Shown: piece by piece, positions 8,019 through 8,301 of the stretch
Position numbering within the stretch: position 1 is the stretch's first letter
How the letters are laid out: every line of letters begins with the position of its first letter
Assembly (NCBI GenBank): GCA_964612465.1
Contig: CAZTDF010000198.1
Location: 1 to 8,301 of the forward strand
Direction: 5' to 3'
DNA: 8,301 bases
Source of the DNA: JAFGPJ01 sp964612465
GTDB taxonomy: Bacteria > Planctomycetota > Phycisphaerae > Sedimentisphaerales > Anaerobacaceae
Notes under the pieces: generated by a model
Told to the model about the DNA's origin: nothing
The model's input: only the letters and a program-made list of their open reading frames with translations
Database searches by the model: none
Translations under genes and position numbers: made by a program

Positions 8019-8031
8019 TGTGCAGTGCACA
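8019..8031. repeat. 13-nt near-perfect dyad TGTGCAGTGCACA
   Basis: TGTGCA and TGCACA around a single central base, 12 nt after the stop of the gene at 8043-8301. Its arms share GTGC/GCAC with the inverted repeat at 7984-8000, so the two could cross-pair in RNA. It may be a protein-binding dyad or part of a repeat cluster; function unknown. Confidence 0.35.
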
Positions 8032-8042
8032 GAAGTAGTCGG

Positions 8043-8301
8043 CTATTGATTCACTGAGGGAGACCCGGCAACCCAGTTGTCGGGATCGTTGCCGTAGTCT
8101 GTCAGGACCTTTCGCATCAGGGCCATGCCGTCGCCGTCCGGCCCGATGGGCCAGAGGTCTATCGAGCCGGGGCAATTCTCCGCATGGGAGCCGTCACTGT
8201 AATTGACCCTGTCGACACGGATGTATTGGCGTACGCCCCCTTTATCCACGTCGCCGGGCATGCTCAGCTCCAGGCTTTCGCCGGCGTTGCTCAGGTTGCC
8301 G
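8043..8301 (-). CDS. C-terminal fragment of a third LTD protein (5' end outside window)
   Basis: An open frame enters from the right edge and ends at TAG (8043-8045), giving about 85 residues. It begins GNLSNAGESLELS, the late-strand motif of a lamin-tail domain, and continues through VDRVNYSDG, DGDGMALMRKV and YGNDPDNWVAGSPSVNQ. It matches the C-terminus of the 1560-residue neighbour block for block (GNLSNAGERLAL, VDEVIYSD, GTGYALQRI, GNDPGNWQAATP, SNQ), so it is a paralogue that also ends on an LTD. A shorter Met start at 8259-8261 exists but lies inside the conserved domain and is not a credible initiation site. Whether this gene also has a CotH domain cannot be seen here. No membrane anchor or sorting signal follows the LTD. 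Confidence 0.88.
   Translation of the reverse strand, partial: GNLSNAGESLELSMPGDVDKGGVRQYIRVDRVNYSDGSHAENCPGSIDLWPIGPDGDGMALMRKVLTDYGNDPDNWVAGSPSVNQ

Noticed and set aside
7924..8175. 83-codon minus-strand open frame crossing the intergenic region
   Set aside because: It overlaps the LTD fragment in another frame, runs through the palindromes and promoter, and has no recognisable content.
1..8301. tRNA, rRNA, CRISPR array, insertion sequence or phage genes
   Set aside because: Nearly all of the window is coding on the minus strand. I see no direct repeat array, transposase motif, or structured RNA in the remaining 304 bp.

Overview
The window reads as three consecutive genes on the minus strand (transcription runs from high to low coordinates) and nothing convincing on the plus strand. 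All three encode large secreted proteins built from lamin-tail domains (LTD). The two genes visible in bulk also carry a CotH-type atypical kinase domain. Order of transcription: the 3' end of one gene (8043-8301, cut by the window edge), a complete 1560-residue gene (3111-7793), and the first 1018 codons of a third gene (1-3055, cut by the other edge). The third gene has no stop codon inside the window.

The combination of LTD, CotH, chitobiase-C-terminal-like domains and a galactose-binding-like jelly-roll module in tandem giant secreted proteins is typical of Planctomycetota and related PVC-group bacteria, perhaps a Phycisphaerae/Sedimentisphaerales-like lineage. This assignment rests on protein style recalled from known families, not on a marker gene. 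The strong AGGAGG-like ribosome binding site and near-consensus sigma70-type promoter show an ordinary bacterial expression apparatus.

Layout: 8043-8301 is the C-terminal piece of an LTD protein. 7794-8042 is a 249-bp intergenic region with palindromic repeat-like elements, a good promoter and a roughly 126-nt leader. 3111-7793 starts at GTG behind a strong ribosome binding site; its product runs signal peptide, LTD, Ig/cadherin-like domain, CotH kinase, fibronectin-III-like domain interrupted by a jelly-roll, then three more LTDs. 3056-3110 is a 55-bp gap without a terminator, so the last two genes are probably cotranscribed. 1-3055 encodes signal peptide, LTD, chitobiase-C-terminal-like domain, CotH kinase, and a second chitobiase-C-terminal-like domain interrupted by the same kind of jelly-roll.

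How they work together is inference. Paralogous exported, multi-domain proteins, two of them with a kinase-like fold, would act outside the cytoplasm in surface assembly, protein phosphorylation or polymer binding. The most distinctive observation is that the same jelly-roll family is inserted into the middle of two different beta-sandwich host domains in neighbouring genes. An uninterrupted copy of one host domain in the same protein serves as an internal control.
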